Source: Chondrosia reniformis (taxonomy: Eukaryota; Porifera; Demospongiae; Chondrillida; Chondrillidae). From it: a stretch of DNA of 64,000 nt. The stretch spans positions 6,200,001 to 6,264,000 of the forward strand of contig OX359191.1 in the NCBI GenBank assembly GCA_947172415.1, written 5' to 3'. Under the pieces are notes generated by a model that saw only the letters and a program-made list of their open reading frames with translations, ran no database searches and was not told where the DNA came from. Both the position numbers and the translations under genes were made by a program. Positions within the stretch are counted from its first letter, which is position 1; every line of letters begins with the position of its first letter. Shown piece by piece: positions 11,301-19,700 of this stretch.

Positions 11301-12178
11301 TTGAAGGGAGGAGTGGCAGATGATGAGTCTCACCACAAGTCTACTGGTATACCACCCATGGAACACTCCTTATGCTTGGAAGATTCATTGACACACTGGG
11401 GTACCAAAATATCCAGGTACTGTACTGTACTGTACATATGCAGGGTTCATCCAGAAATTTTTATAAGGGGGCAAAATTGACTTTTGAAATTTTTCCAGGG
11501 CAGTTTCATACCTTGATAAAATACTAGTTAAGTGGCAACCTAAATCCAAGCATCAGCATCAAATAGCATTAGCGAGCTCTGAAAGAAAGGTTTTGACCCT
11601 GGAAGAAAGGACAGGAGTCTTAAAATTTATGGCAAATCTTGCCGTGAAGTAGCGAAGGATTTGGGCATTGGAAAAACGCAAATTTAGGGGATAGTGAAGG
11701 ATAAAGATGGCTGGCACCTCCCTTGAGAGACCACCACTTTTGAAAGACCATCTTAGACTGGTCCCTAATGGTGGTCTCTCAAAAGGGGTACTACTGTACA
11801 TGTATACTAAATCACTAATTTACAATATAAATACAATAAGAGAGTTGTATTATTAATGCAATAACTTTAGGGAATATGTTTGTATTTACTATAATTTTGC
11901 TGTGGATTTTTCTTCATGTAGTGTTGATAGAGTATGTGCCATATGTCAGGTTGCTTTGTATGAACAAGTATCTACTAGTATACCTGGAATAGTAGCTCTA
12001 CAATGTGGTGAGTCCAGAGAAACAGTCATAGTCTGATGCAACACTTTTCCTATATTACATCACGTATTTGCATCCTATATTCCTTTCTTGCACAGGCCAT
12101 GTTTATCACAGAAATTGTTTATCAGAAACTTCCTGTATTATCTGCTTTTCTAATAAAAGAAGACAGAGTTTTTTATGA
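187..12178 (+). CDS. HPS5: HPS5, BLOC-2 complex subunit 2 (5' end outside window)
   Basis: HPS5 joins HPS3 and HPS6 in BLOC-2, a cytosolic complex that delivers cargo to lysosome-related organelles. I join exons 187-241, 338-460, 1195-1373, 1676-1846, 1962-2036, 2114-2345, 5512-6583, 6714-7140, 7374-8173, 8372-8462, 8672-8977, 9211-9497, 9919-10075, 10514-10721, 11286-11416, 11922-12007 and 12096-12178. All are bounded by GT-AG and the phases agree at every junction. Family signatures are the N-terminal propeller stretches AFWELNLQ, VCWDPKGGRMVAGDDQGRV and YAARPGGRVWEAGLDG, and the C-terminal RSHGYHKGYIQVL and LCVLEKQMSNV. The N-terminus lies upstream of the window. The start of exon 5512 is chosen for phase; 5496 is a rival acceptor that breaks the frame. 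A short exon could be missing in the 2346-5511 intron. AATAAA follows the stop at 12207-12212. Confidence 0.85.
602..776. repeat. Near-perfect inverted repeat with two head-to-head hammerhead-like cores
   Basis: The two ~80-nt arms are almost identical in inverted orientation and meet near 685-697. Each contains CTGATGA, a short stem-loop and GAAACGTC; the plus-strand core runs 699-726 and the minus-strand core begins at TCATCAG 673-679. The ends carry the sequence seen at Penelope-like element termini elsewhere in this window. It lies in a HPS5 intron and would form a long hairpin in the pre-mRNA. Confidence 0.75.
2346..2927. other. HPS5 intron, AT-rich, no gene seen
   Basis: The stretch holds ACGTA-rich simple sequence and no ORF with recognisable content. 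It is the 5' part of the 3.2-kb HPS5 intron and lies downstream of the stop codon of the antisense TRAF-like gene. Confidence 0.5.
2928..4031 (-). CDS. RING and TRAF-type zinc-finger protein without MATH domain
   Basis: This is an uninterrupted 367-residue frame, probably a cytosolic E3 ubiquitin ligase or signalling adaptor of the TRAF class. A basic ~90-residue N-terminus is followed by a C3HC4 RING at residues 94-128 (CSICLEISDDPVQTSCGHLF then CGKC and CPIC). TRAF-type Cys/His fingers occupy about 150-285, and a coiled coil about 290-350 (KLSDMAVKLDKCSEECALLK and following heptads). A stop follows FKREY, so the MATH/TRAF-C domain of classical TRAFs is absent. The gene is antisense inside a HPS5 intron and has no intron of its own, suggesting retroposition or a nested gene. 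It could signal without receptor binding; the substrate is unknown. Confidence 0.85.
   Translation of the reverse strand: MASKSTKVNVALAKDDCVITERRRQPLVKPKTSIFSHSSIPTKAEGLERQNQKCASEIIKSSPSLKEDILQYHFKGTNYSIVGELKHYLEDLKCSICLEISDDPVQTSCGHLFCGKCLEEGGNEECPICRKSYTPTKDARTKRIISNLTVMCSREEKGCTWRGPLIEAESHWRDCNYEIVTCSNRNCKKRVIRKNLKAHLEKTCDYRPSKCSHCGMQDKYMYIVTSHYQDCQWFPESCPNGCGKVDIPRCKMNAHMKTCDQERINCKYKSLGCTTKMERSKQGDHLQAGKERHLELAMDKLSDMAVKLDKCSEECALLKERLAASEADKETLKQRVTALEGRLEQKQTDSEFKDRTATEEREFKREY
4032..4722. other. Upstream region of the TRAF-like gene, within the HPS5 intron
   Basis: No conserved coding sequence is visible. It must contain the promoter of the antisense gene if that gene is active. A G/C-rich patch at 4380-4500 contains repeated ACGGACCCCC-like units and looks like decayed repeat DNA. 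Confidence 0.4.
4723..5023 (+). mobile_element. Tigger/pogo-type deletion derivative (MITE) with CENP-B HTH remnant
   Basis: The ends are inverted: CAGTACAGTAGATCCTTGCC at the left and the reverse of CAGTACAGTGGATCCTCGCC at the right. Inside, a plus frame from about 4832 reads MASIKAKRVHKTLTVDHKLK, the start of a CENP-B-type helix-turn-helix as found in Tigger transposases. It then stops, so this is a transposase-start relic in a short element. Confidence 0.7.
5168..5476. repeat. 30-bp minisatellite, about ten copies
   Basis: The unit is about TGTGTACAGTATATATAGTC plus CACTCTTATG, with variants in the last ten bases. Because 30 is divisible by three, several frames stay open on both strands; these are not genes. 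The array ends about 35 bp before the HPS5 exon that starts at 5512. Confidence 0.9.
5512..8977 (+). CDS. HPS5: HPS5 central exons: disordered linker and start of alpha-solenoid
   Basis: Exon 5512-6583 encodes about 357 residues rich in Ser, Thr, Glu and Gln with no visible fold; it corresponds to the long unconserved linker of HPS5. Exon 6714-7140 continues the linker (KSLAEKGKDRFTSIELGSK). In exon 7374-8173, SDVESLKPLLNRWMEILL aligns with the conserved helix after the linker in vertebrate HPS5. Exons 8372-8462 and 8672-8977 carry helical, solenoid-like sequence (CAMSVCGRCSAMLLPWIPLV). Phases are 1, 2, 1, 2, 2 and match at each join. Confidence 0.82.
9211..10721 (+). CDS. HPS5: HPS5 C-terminal solenoid exons
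   Basis: Exons 9211-9497, 9919-10075 and 10514-10721 encode the conserved HPS5 C-terminus. RSHGYHKGYIQVLSGLL matches the vertebrate stretch with CGFWPGY, and the end VRLCVLEKQMSNV followed by YLWS matches the LRIAEKRQ and FLW end where vertebrate HPS5 terminates. The donor at 10075 is gtccgg, which is not ideal, but its phase fits the next exon exactly. A tRNA-derived SINE sits in the 9498-9918 intron. Confidence 0.83.
9660..9810 (+). mobile_element. tRNA-derived SINE, copy 1
   Basis: A tRNA-like head (9660-9723) has a perfect 7-bp acceptor stem (GCAATTG with CAATTGC), Pol III box A TAGCTCAGTGG at 9667-9677 and box B GGTTCGATTCC at 9703-9713. The anticodon arm is degenerate and the head is only 64 nt, so it is not a working tRNA. 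The tail ending near ACTTGTGGTTTGATTATCA is shared with the copy at 54871. It lies in a HPS5 intron. Confidence 0.75.
10076..10513. other. HPS5 intron, nothing recognised
   Basis: AT-rich intron between exons ending 10075 and starting 10514, with no repeat or conserved frame that I can identify. Confidence 0.4.
11286..12178 (+). CDS. HPS5: HPS5 C-terminal extension with RING-H2 zinc finger
   Basis: Three exons (11286-11416, 11922-12007, 12096-12178) continue the HPS5 frame past its usual end with matching phases 0, 2 and 1. They encode an acidic linker, then a RING-H2 pattern: CAIC, 18 residues, then CGHVYHRNC, then CIIC, followed by about nine residues and a TGA stop at 12176-12178. All eight ligands (Cys x2, Cys, His, His, Cys, Cys x2) are visible. 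Related HOPS/CORVET subunits (VPS8, VPS11, VPS18, VPS41) combine a propeller, a solenoid and a C-terminal RING; vertebrate HPS5, as I remember it, lacks the RING. Confidence 0.75.
11540..11800 (+). pseudogene. Tigger/CENP-B HTH transposase remnant with flanking inverted repeat
   Basis: Around 11580-11700 the plus strand reads, with a frameshift near 11620, RKVLTLEERTGVLKF then CREVAKDLGIGKTQI, the helix-turn-helix of pogo/Tigger transposases. It is followed by a short inverted repeat (GAGAGACCACCA at 11724 and its complement near 11770). It is a relic within the HPS5 intron 11417-11921. Confidence 0.6.
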
Positions 12179-12206
12179 TTTTACTGCAGCTGTACCATTT
12201 ATATTT

Positions 12207-12212
12207 AATAAA
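12207..12212 (+). terminator. Candidate poly(A) signal of HPS5
   Basis: AATAAA occurs 28 bases after the HPS5 stop codon, which would give a very short 3' UTR. Confidence 0.45.
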
Positions 12213-12492
12213 GTTGAATATCCTATAGTTGCATGTAGTTACTCTTTAAAAATTTCCTGATTGGCCAAAGAAAACAAGTGAGAGATGTTTTGTGGGAAAG
12301 AAGTAAATACATATATGTGCTTCAAACTACAAAATCTAGACAAGGAATGGTATATGAACAAGGATAATGCCTACATAATAATATTGATGTTGGTTATAGA
12401 GTTTTCTGAGTTTTAGGTTTGACGTTTTTAAAATGTGTTTCGTCAAGAGATAAAGAATTGGTAGCTTGGTTACTCTAATGAATTGCTACCCA

Positions 12493-12538
12493 GTGCTACT
12501 GATGAGGAGTGATATTCTCCGAAAAGGCCTTATAGCAC
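12493..12538 (+). ncRNA. Type I hammerhead ribozyme, canonical core
   Basis: All parts of a minimal hammerhead are in order. Stem I is GTGCTA 12493-12498 with TAGCAC 12533-12538. The core is CTGATGA 12499-12505. Stem II is GGAG 12506-12509 with CTCC 12517-12520 around a 7-nt loop, then GAAA 12521-12524. A very short palindromic stem III AAGGCCTT follows (12524-12531) and then A at 12532. Cleavage is predicted after 12532 (UUA site). With stem III so short it may work best as a dimer, as in retrozymes and Penelope-type hammerheads. A Pol III box-A-like TAGCACAGTGG overlaps stem I. Confidence 0.75.
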
Positions 12539-13097
12539 AGTGGTAAACTTGAGTTTTATGACGATTTTTACTAAGGAATGGTATAGCTTTTATTTACATG
12601 TATCGGGTATATATCCATAACGTTTCTAGTTATATAGTAATGAAAATGTAATACAATTATTGTTCATGTGGTTATCATGCCTATATATGAAGCTATGGAA
12701 ACAAAGAGAATAGACTAAAACACAACTTGATACACTAATGACTCAAAGCAAACCTATATATAGAACTTTGGATGAGGATACAGTTAGGCTTCTTTTCTTC
12801 CTTACTCCATTTGTCCAGAATGCTATTCCACCCTTCATCATTGACCCTATGAATGAGTCTTTGTCTTCTTCTTGGCCTTTGTGAATCCTTGGCCCAATAG
12901 AGAAAGGAAGAAAAGCTTGTATCTAACTGTATTCTCATCCAAATCTGTATAGATCTATTCATTAGGCCAATATTGCCCCTCCCCACTGGTATACATTATA
13001 CTTGATGAGTTAAAGTCGTTTCCATTCTAATGTCCCTTCTACATCAAGTCTGCTATCATTATAGGTTACGTCCCACCCTTAGTTTCCAGTCAAACAA

Positions 13098-13475
13098 GTG
13101 GAGATGGTTAGTGCTAAATGTATATACTGAGATGTCAGAAGCTAGTTAAATTGCTAAGTGTAAACTAACAAGTGAATAAACACAAACCACATGGACTGTT
13201 GTTAAAGCAAACTACTCCAGCATCCATATATATGGCCACAGTTATGCCTGCCTACTCCCTTATGATCACATTGAAATAGGGAGCCTTCATTGCCCCTGCA
13301 CTCTAAATCTTGGAACCAGATCGTCTGATCATGAGTAGTGCCCTCTCCAAAGAAGGCCCTCTTAATGGCATTGCTTGCATTATTATATCCCAGTTGTCGA
13401 CATACCACTTTGGTATCATTAATGTCCCATCCATTGTCACAGATAGTACCCCATTTGTTGTTATAAAACATCTCG
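13098..13475 (-). pseudogene. Frameshifted SRCR exon copy (antisense)
   Basis: The minus strand (13202-13475) encodes most of an SRCR domain (KWGTICDNGWDINDTKVVC). A one-base insertion near 13228 breaks the frame before the last conserved cysteine, and the N-terminal strand is missing. The block 13098-13475 is nearly identical to 14753-15130. At 13476 the similarity switches abruptly to the signal-exon region of the plus-strand gene. Confidence 0.8.
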
Positions 13476-13669
13476 ATAAGGTCTGACTTCCCTGGCTTGG
13501 CTTGAGTTACAATCACTAATTTTAGGTAGTGAAACTTTTTCTCTAAAATAAAGGTCTGCTGTGATCTCAATCAAGTTACAAGGAGATGCATCAGCGTACT
13601 GTCGGCCTACTGTTACTCGCTCTTTTTGCTATTCTTGCTGTGAATAGCAATCCAACAAAAGGTAAGGTA
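13476..13669 (+). pseudogene. Orphan copy of the SRCR gene signal-peptide exon
   Basis: This is a near-identical copy of 16518-16712. ATG 13586 opens [20 protein letters not shown] and ends with a phase-1 donor after 13661. No matching SRCR exon follows on the plus strand, so it probably arose from the rearrangement that fused it to the antisense SRCR copy. It could still act as an alternative first exon for the downstream gene. Confidence 0.6.
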
Positions 13670-14252
13670 ATGGTGTATAGAGCTCTTAATTTAAGCGGTA
13701 CTTACCTAACACAAGTGTAGGGTTCGGTATCCGTTTCCGGACGCCATTCTTAACTGTACGCCCTATAGCTCAGCCGTAAAGTACTCGATTCTTTCGATTG
13801 TTGGTCCATGCATGGATCAGAAGAATATAACACCGCACACGGTAAAGCCGCTTTGTTCACGTATTATTCAGCTAAATTATCACAGTCCGGTATCACATGA
13901 AAATAGACAGAAGTCATGTGTTTCCGGACGGTTACTCGTACATCGCGAGACGTACAGATTTGGCCACTTTTACCTCGTAGCTATTAGGGCACGCACACGC
14001 TCTCCTCATAGCAGAAATTTGGAGCAAATAATCCCTGCGACAGCCGAGTGCGGTTTCATGGAATCGAGTTCATCAATAACCGGACACACTTAATTGGAAT
14101 ACAGTTCAAATTTGCGAGTTGTCCCATAATTACTATTCCCTCTGTAAAGCACCTCGTGTTTACATTGTGGTTACAGCCACAATGTTTGTTTAGGAAACCT
14201 TACTAGTGTTTTACCACAAGACACTAGTAAGATTTCCTAAACAAACGGACAA
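13670..14252. other. Spacer with hairpin 14181-14245 and tRNA-like box A
   Basis: TAGCTCAGCCGTAAAGTACT near 13767 resembles a box A, but no box B follows in place. A perfect-looking hairpin has arms TGTTTAGGAAACCTTACTAG and its complement at 14181-14245. A 93-codon plus frame at 13812 has no recognisable content. Confidence 0.4.
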
Positions 14253-14462
14253 ATGTGTGTAGCCCTACATTTTAAATTGAGCATACCAAAAAAATGCATA
14301 TGGCAGTTTGTATTCCCCTTTCTTCAGATATGGCTGGTCATGCAGTCTATTCCATATCTTTCTACTGGTCACTTGACTTCAATTCAGTCTTGTTTGGCAA
14401 GGTCCAATGGTAAAGCACCTGTTAATGCGCCCTTTATCTATCAGCGCCTTCCATACAACAGA

Positions 14463-14751
14463 GGATACAGTGCTGTAGCTATGGAGAAAGGCTTATGAGG
14501 CAGCAGTAACAGGCACTATGAGTGTAAGGAGGGCTGCTGAAGAGTTTGGTGTCCCTCGTTCAACCTTGCATGAGAAAGTAACTGGAAAGGTGGCTCTGCA
14601 GGTTAAAAGAGGATCAAAGACTTACCTTTCTGATGAAGAGAATGCAAGCTTAGTTGAGTTTCTTATTGGCTGTGCTTCCATTGGCTATGCCAAGTTACCT
14701 TTTCAGTTACTTTCTCATGCAAGGTTGAACGAGGGACACCAAAATCTTTAA
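14463..14751 (+). pseudogene. psq/CENP-B-type helix-turn-helix fragment with local inverted duplication
   Basis: After a frameshift near 14490 the plus strand reads EAAVTGTMSVRRAAEEFGVP then RSTLHEKV, the helix-turn-helix of pogo-like transposases, followed by LVEFLIGCASIGYAK. About 45 bp of it (14545-14591) recur inverted at 14700-14748, so the frame ends in its own antisense. No DDE nuclease domain is present. Confidence 0.65.
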
Positions 14752-14820
14752 CAGTGGAGATATTTAGTGCTAAATGTATATACTGAGATGTTAGAAGCTA
14801 GTTAAATTGCTAAGTGTAAA

Positions 14821-15188
14821 CTAACAAGTGAATAAACACAAACCACATGGACTGTTGTTAAAGCAAACTACTCCAGCATCCATAGTATGGTTACAGTTAT
14901 GCCTGCCTACTCCCTTATGATCACATTGAAATAGGGAGCCTTCATTGCCCCTGCACTCTAAATCTTGGAACCATATCATCTGATCATGAGTAGTGCCCTC
15001 TCCAAAGAAGGCTCTCTTAATGGCATTGCTTGCATTATTATATCCCAGTTGTCGACATACCACTTTGGTATCATTAATGTCCCATCCATTGTCACAGATA
15101 GTACCCCATTTGTTGTTATAAAACATCTCAACACGACCAACTGTGGCATTGCCTCCAACCAGTCTGATCTTAATATCGGGCTCTTCAT
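14821..15188 (-). CDS. Antisense SRCR domain exon (terminal)
   Basis: The minus strand has an acceptor (cttacag) before 15188 and an intact group A SRCR domain: IRLVGGNATVGRVEMFYNNK, GTICDNGWDINDTKVVC, EGTTHDQMIWFQDLEC, GRHNC and DAGVVC, then about 13 residues and a stop. The entry phase is 1, like the plus-strand SRCR exons. No partner exons on the minus strand were recognised within the window, so it is either the last exon of an oppositely oriented SRCR gene or an isolated copy. Confidence 0.65.
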
Positions 15189-15806
15189 CTGTAAGAAATT
15201 AACAGAAAAATTAAAATCAAACCTTAATTGGAGTACAGAAAGATTATATATTTGAATATGATTCAGTATATCAATCAATCCATCAATCAATACTATTAGA
15301 GATCACCGTGCCCATTGGCACTAGGGCACTGATTGGCCCCATGCAGCACTTACAACAAGGCAAAATAAATAATATGAACATGCAAAATAGAGTTAACTGA
15401 ACCTTGCATGCCACATATACACAAGATATATAATCGACAAGGGTTCATAGTTGCTACATACATGTATATATATAAACTAGATGATCATAGAACGTATACC
15501 CTAGCTGTGCACTGCTGTACAGGTATACCACAGTTACGCTACTCAGAGTAGAAGGAGATGTACACGTAAGACTCAGTGCGAGTCACTGAGCTGACTTGGT
15601 TGAGACCACACGGGTGGCCTGTATATGGTTCCGGTTAAATAGCCACCCGTAAGCAGAAAACCTGGGGAAAAACATGCGCTCCTATTCTTCTAGGACTAGA
15701 CAAGGGAGTAGGCTCGTTTAACGACATGTACATGCGAAAAGCTGGCTGCAGGAAGCTTTCTGCAGAGATCTGAAAGTGGCAAGGTACTAAACGGCATTTG
15801 TTATAC

Positions 15807-15870
15807 ACATACACATACATACATACATACATACATACATACATACATACATACATACATACATACATGC
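15807..15870. repeat. (CATA)n microsatellite
   Basis: About 15 tandem CATA units. The rest of 15189-16030 holds no gene that I can see. Confidence 0.9.
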
Positions 15871-16030
15871 ATGCATATGGACACAAACAATTGCATGCTT
15901 AACCCTGCCGCATACTGATGCACACGGGGTAATAAATGAACAAAGGACCTTATCAACTAAATAGTAGGATTATATAAGTAAGTACATCTCTATAAATGAT
16001 ATTATATGATGTTACAGTAATGTATGTAAG

Positions 16031-16333
16031 TTAGCTCTTCAAAAGAGGGACAGTCTTCCAACAACATAGTCACCAATGCAATGTCCTTTGATTTTCTGAG
16101 AAACAGCAGTCAGAAAAACTGCATTGTGGTATGTGTGTGTTGCCACTAATGTTGCTAATGATAGATCAATAGGTTTCTTAAGATGGGGGTCAGTGCTGTC
16201 AAGAAAACCAAAAGAAAGGACTATGCATAACTTCCATTGACTGTAATTTTTAAATACTTACAAGAAAATCAAAGGACATTGGTGACTATGTTGTTGGAAG
16301 ACTAACAAAGATGTCCTTCTTTAGAAGAGCTAA
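16031..16333. mobile_element. MITE with ~70-bp terminal inverted repeats
   Basis: The left end TTAGCTCTTCAAAAGAGGGA and the following ACAACATAGTCACCAATG recur inverted at 16262-16333. No coding sequence is present. The transposon superfamily is not clear from the ends. Confidence 0.7.
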
Positions 16334-16628
16334 AACTAAAGCCTCTCTTTGTTTATCCTTTAGTAATTGATATACATGTGGACACCTTAGCCATGGTGTG
16401 AAGGTTTAATTGAGGGCGAATAAGCCCCGCCCTTATTGTGCTACAGAAATCGGGTCGAAAGTGGTCTGACCATAGATCTTATATACTTGTATACTTACGT
16501 AAGTATATCACGCAGTCGATAAGGTCTGACTTCCCTGGCTTGGCTTGAGTTACAATCACTAATTTTAGGTAGTGAAACTTTTTCTCAAAAAGAAAGGTCT
16601 GCTGTGATCTCAATCAAGTTACAAGGAG

Positions 16629-16704
16629 ATGCATCAGCGTACTGTCGGCCTACTGTTACTCGCTCTTTTTGCTATTCTTGCTGTGAATAGCAATCCAACA
16701 AAAG
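16629..16704 (+). CDS. Signal-peptide exon of the SRCR gene
   Basis: ATG at 16629 opens [20 protein letters not shown] then SNPTK, a short basic N-region followed by a hydrophobic core. The exon leaves in phase 1 through gtaaag, and the next exon follows after a 73-bp intron with matching phase. This sets the start of the gene. Confidence 0.8.
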
Positions 16705-19700
16705 GTAAAGTAATGGTGTATAGAGCTCTTGATTCAAGCATATTTAAGTGGCACTCACCTAACTCTTGTAGTTGTAGGGGCTACAAGTGCAAATACAGTT
16801 ATTAAACTAGTGAATGGAAGGCGGTATACAACTGGAAGATTGGTAGTGTACTACAACAACACTTGGGGTACAGTCTGTGATGAAGGATGGGACATCAGAG
16901 ATGCTCATGTAGTCTGTAGAATGCTTGGATTCAATCACGCTGTAGGTGCAAAGGCTGCTGCTTTCTTTGGAGAAGGAGGTGGACCTGTCTGGTTATCCAA
17001 CTTACAGTGCTCAGGAAATGAGTCAGATATCTCAGAATGTATTCACAGTGGATGGGGTGTGCAGAATTGTGGTCATAATAGAGATGTTGGAGTTGCGTGT
17101 ACAGGTGAGATGCTGCTCTGGATTTGGTACTTATATAGTTAAGATATAAGTATAATATAAAATTATTGCTCTTATAACTAAGTCAATGATACAACCTAAA
17201 TAACACACCACCTTAATACACAAACAAGTTTCATTCCTACTTCTTGTTTTTCTATTGATTACTATAATTGTAGTGATAGCAATTGTTTGTGCATTAACAT
17301 AGTATAGTATTATATGTATAGAGCAAGTTACTAAATACTCTGACACGTGGGACAACTATACAATTAGTAAAACCTCAGAATAAAGGACACATTGCATGGG
17401 ACTGGACTTTTTTGTCCTTTATAGAGAGTATTTCCTTTCTCGGAGGTTGCCCATATAATGTTTATAGATCCTTTTTATTAATACCATAATACTTGTATAC
17501 TGAAGGTATAGGCATATATAGCCTGGAAGTTTACACCTACGCATGATTGTTTATTCGTTCCCCTAGGACCACTAAAAAAAAACTTTCAGGCTTATTTCAA
17601 AAGACTGAAGCTGTACTTAGCCAGAAATTGATGATTTCTGGCTAAGTACAGCTTTATAGTTTCTAGGTTGTTTAGTTCAGAAGTTATAGGTGGCCAAATT
17701 TTGGTGTGGCCAAATTTTGATTTCCTACTCTATAAATTCGTAGGCCCTTTAATTAGCCAAAAATGATGCAAAATTCACCTAGCTTGAAACCTCCATTTTG
17801 TCTATTTGCACCATAGCAAAACACATCATACATTAAGTAGAGCAACAGCAGCCTAGTATGCCAAGTGCTAGACTACAGTCTCTGTAATTATTTCTTTCAA
17901 AAAATAGTCTTCTTAAAGGGGTAGTGCATTGACTAAAATAACTTCAGATGAACTTCATGGTCTTATGTGTATCTTCCCCCAATTGCAAGGGATGTACTTC
18001 ATTAAGATGATTCCAGACGTGCCAACCATACGAATTCTTCCGTATTTTTATGGATTTTTGATTTCCTGTACGATAGTACGGACCTGAACGGTTACTTACG
18101 AAAAACTAGCCACATGAATAACTCCGCGGAGTTATTCATATGGCTAGTTTTTTGTATTTGAGAATCTGCAAAGGAAATATGGCATCGTCTGATGAAGGGA
18201 ATTATGGAACACGATCTCCAGTGCCTCATCATTAAACTCTGGATTATACTGGAATATTCAATTTATACTGATTTCCCTTAGTGTTCATACTGATGGGTGC
18301 TTTAATGGGTTGGTAGAATCAAAGCTTTGGTATTACTCATTTAACCCTTTATTGACCGCAAACGATATACATCGTCGTGATAATTATATGCAGCCGATAA
18401 CCGTTGACGATATACATCGTCATAGATAGGCGGCAAAGCCTGCCGCCAAAGCAAACTCTAACAGGTGTTAAGTGGTCGTCAGACAGTTGCACTTTATGAT
18501 TAGTGCACACAGGTGACAGGAACCTTCCCTCTGTGGCGAAAAAAGCCTTCGAATTAACCGTATACCTTCCGTGTAAGTGAAGAGAACTGACCAGGCTCTG
18601 AATGCGACCGCATAGGGTTAGGGTTAGGGTTAGTGCCTAGTCCGTTCTCTTCACTTGATCTGAAAGGCTAAACTTGACGAGAATCCACTTCCTCAGTCGT
18701 AAAAACAACCTTACCTTACACCATAGATATACGTATATCTATGCTTACACGTAGCATTTACGTACATCACGTGGCCTTCGAAAAAGTCAGTCATAAGGTA
18801 TAGGGCCGCCCACGCAATAAGTTGGCGCGGAAAAGGTTAAGTGTTGTTCATGCAGTTATGATCCTCTACATCTTTAAAGATGCATGTAGGGTGCATAGGG
18901 CACATAACCACAGAAAGAGAGACGTTCACTTTTATATACATGTATTAGGATATTTGAAAAATAGCCATTAAATGAAGACTCATATTCTCAAAATTTTACA
19001 TATTTTGGTGTATTTTAAACTTCAGCAAATTTTTTTGAATTTGGGCATTATACATGTGATTATATAAACACACAAGTTTTCATTGCTGGTAGCAGGAGTG
19101 TATACACTTTAATAATGATGTCTATGCCACATGCCATGAATTCCATTTATACACACATATTCTATTCCACATGTAGCATTTCCTACATCCATATCTGTAA
19201 GGCTTGCTGATGGAAGTCATCCTGCTGAAGGTAGAGTGGAGGTCTACTACAACAACACTTGGGGCACAGTGTGTGATGAAGGATGGGACATCAGAGATGC
19301 TAAAGTATTCTGTAGAATGCTTGGATACCGTTATGCTGTAAGGGCTAGATCATCAGCATATTTTGGAGAGGGAAATGGTCCAGTTTGGTTGGATAATGTA
19401 GCTTGTGGTGGTTTTGAGGGACATTTAACTCGTTGTTCATATAGTGGAGTTGGTGTGAGCAATTGTAGACATGATAGAGATGCTGGAGTTGTCTGCTACG
19501 GTGAGTGATTTAATTGTTTTGACATACGCACATGCAGTGGAACCTTTATTCACTTTTGACAGATCCATTATACAACGGAGAGTCCAATGTCACTGTGAGA
19601 CTTGTTGGTGGGTCACATTCAGGTGAAGGAAGAGTGGAAGTGTATTTTGCAGGCGAATGGGGAACAGTTTGTGACCGTGCATGGAATATTCATGATGCCA

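Larger units (their letters stand above)
12179..13097. other. Intergenic region with imperfect inverted repeat 12752-12960
   Basis: Apart from the HPS5 poly(A) signal and the hammerhead, this holds an imperfect inverted repeat whose arms carry GATGAGGATACAGTTAGGC and its near complement around 12945, probably a MITE. An 83-codon minus frame spans it and looks like a by-product. Confidence 0.45.

Noticed and set aside
13812..14093. 93-codon plus-strand ORF
   Set aside because: No recognisable fold, no splice or promoter context, and it lies in rearranged repeat DNA.
18190..18215. Hammerhead core (CTGATGAAGGG)
   Set aside because: No GAAA at the right distance and no stem II pairing.
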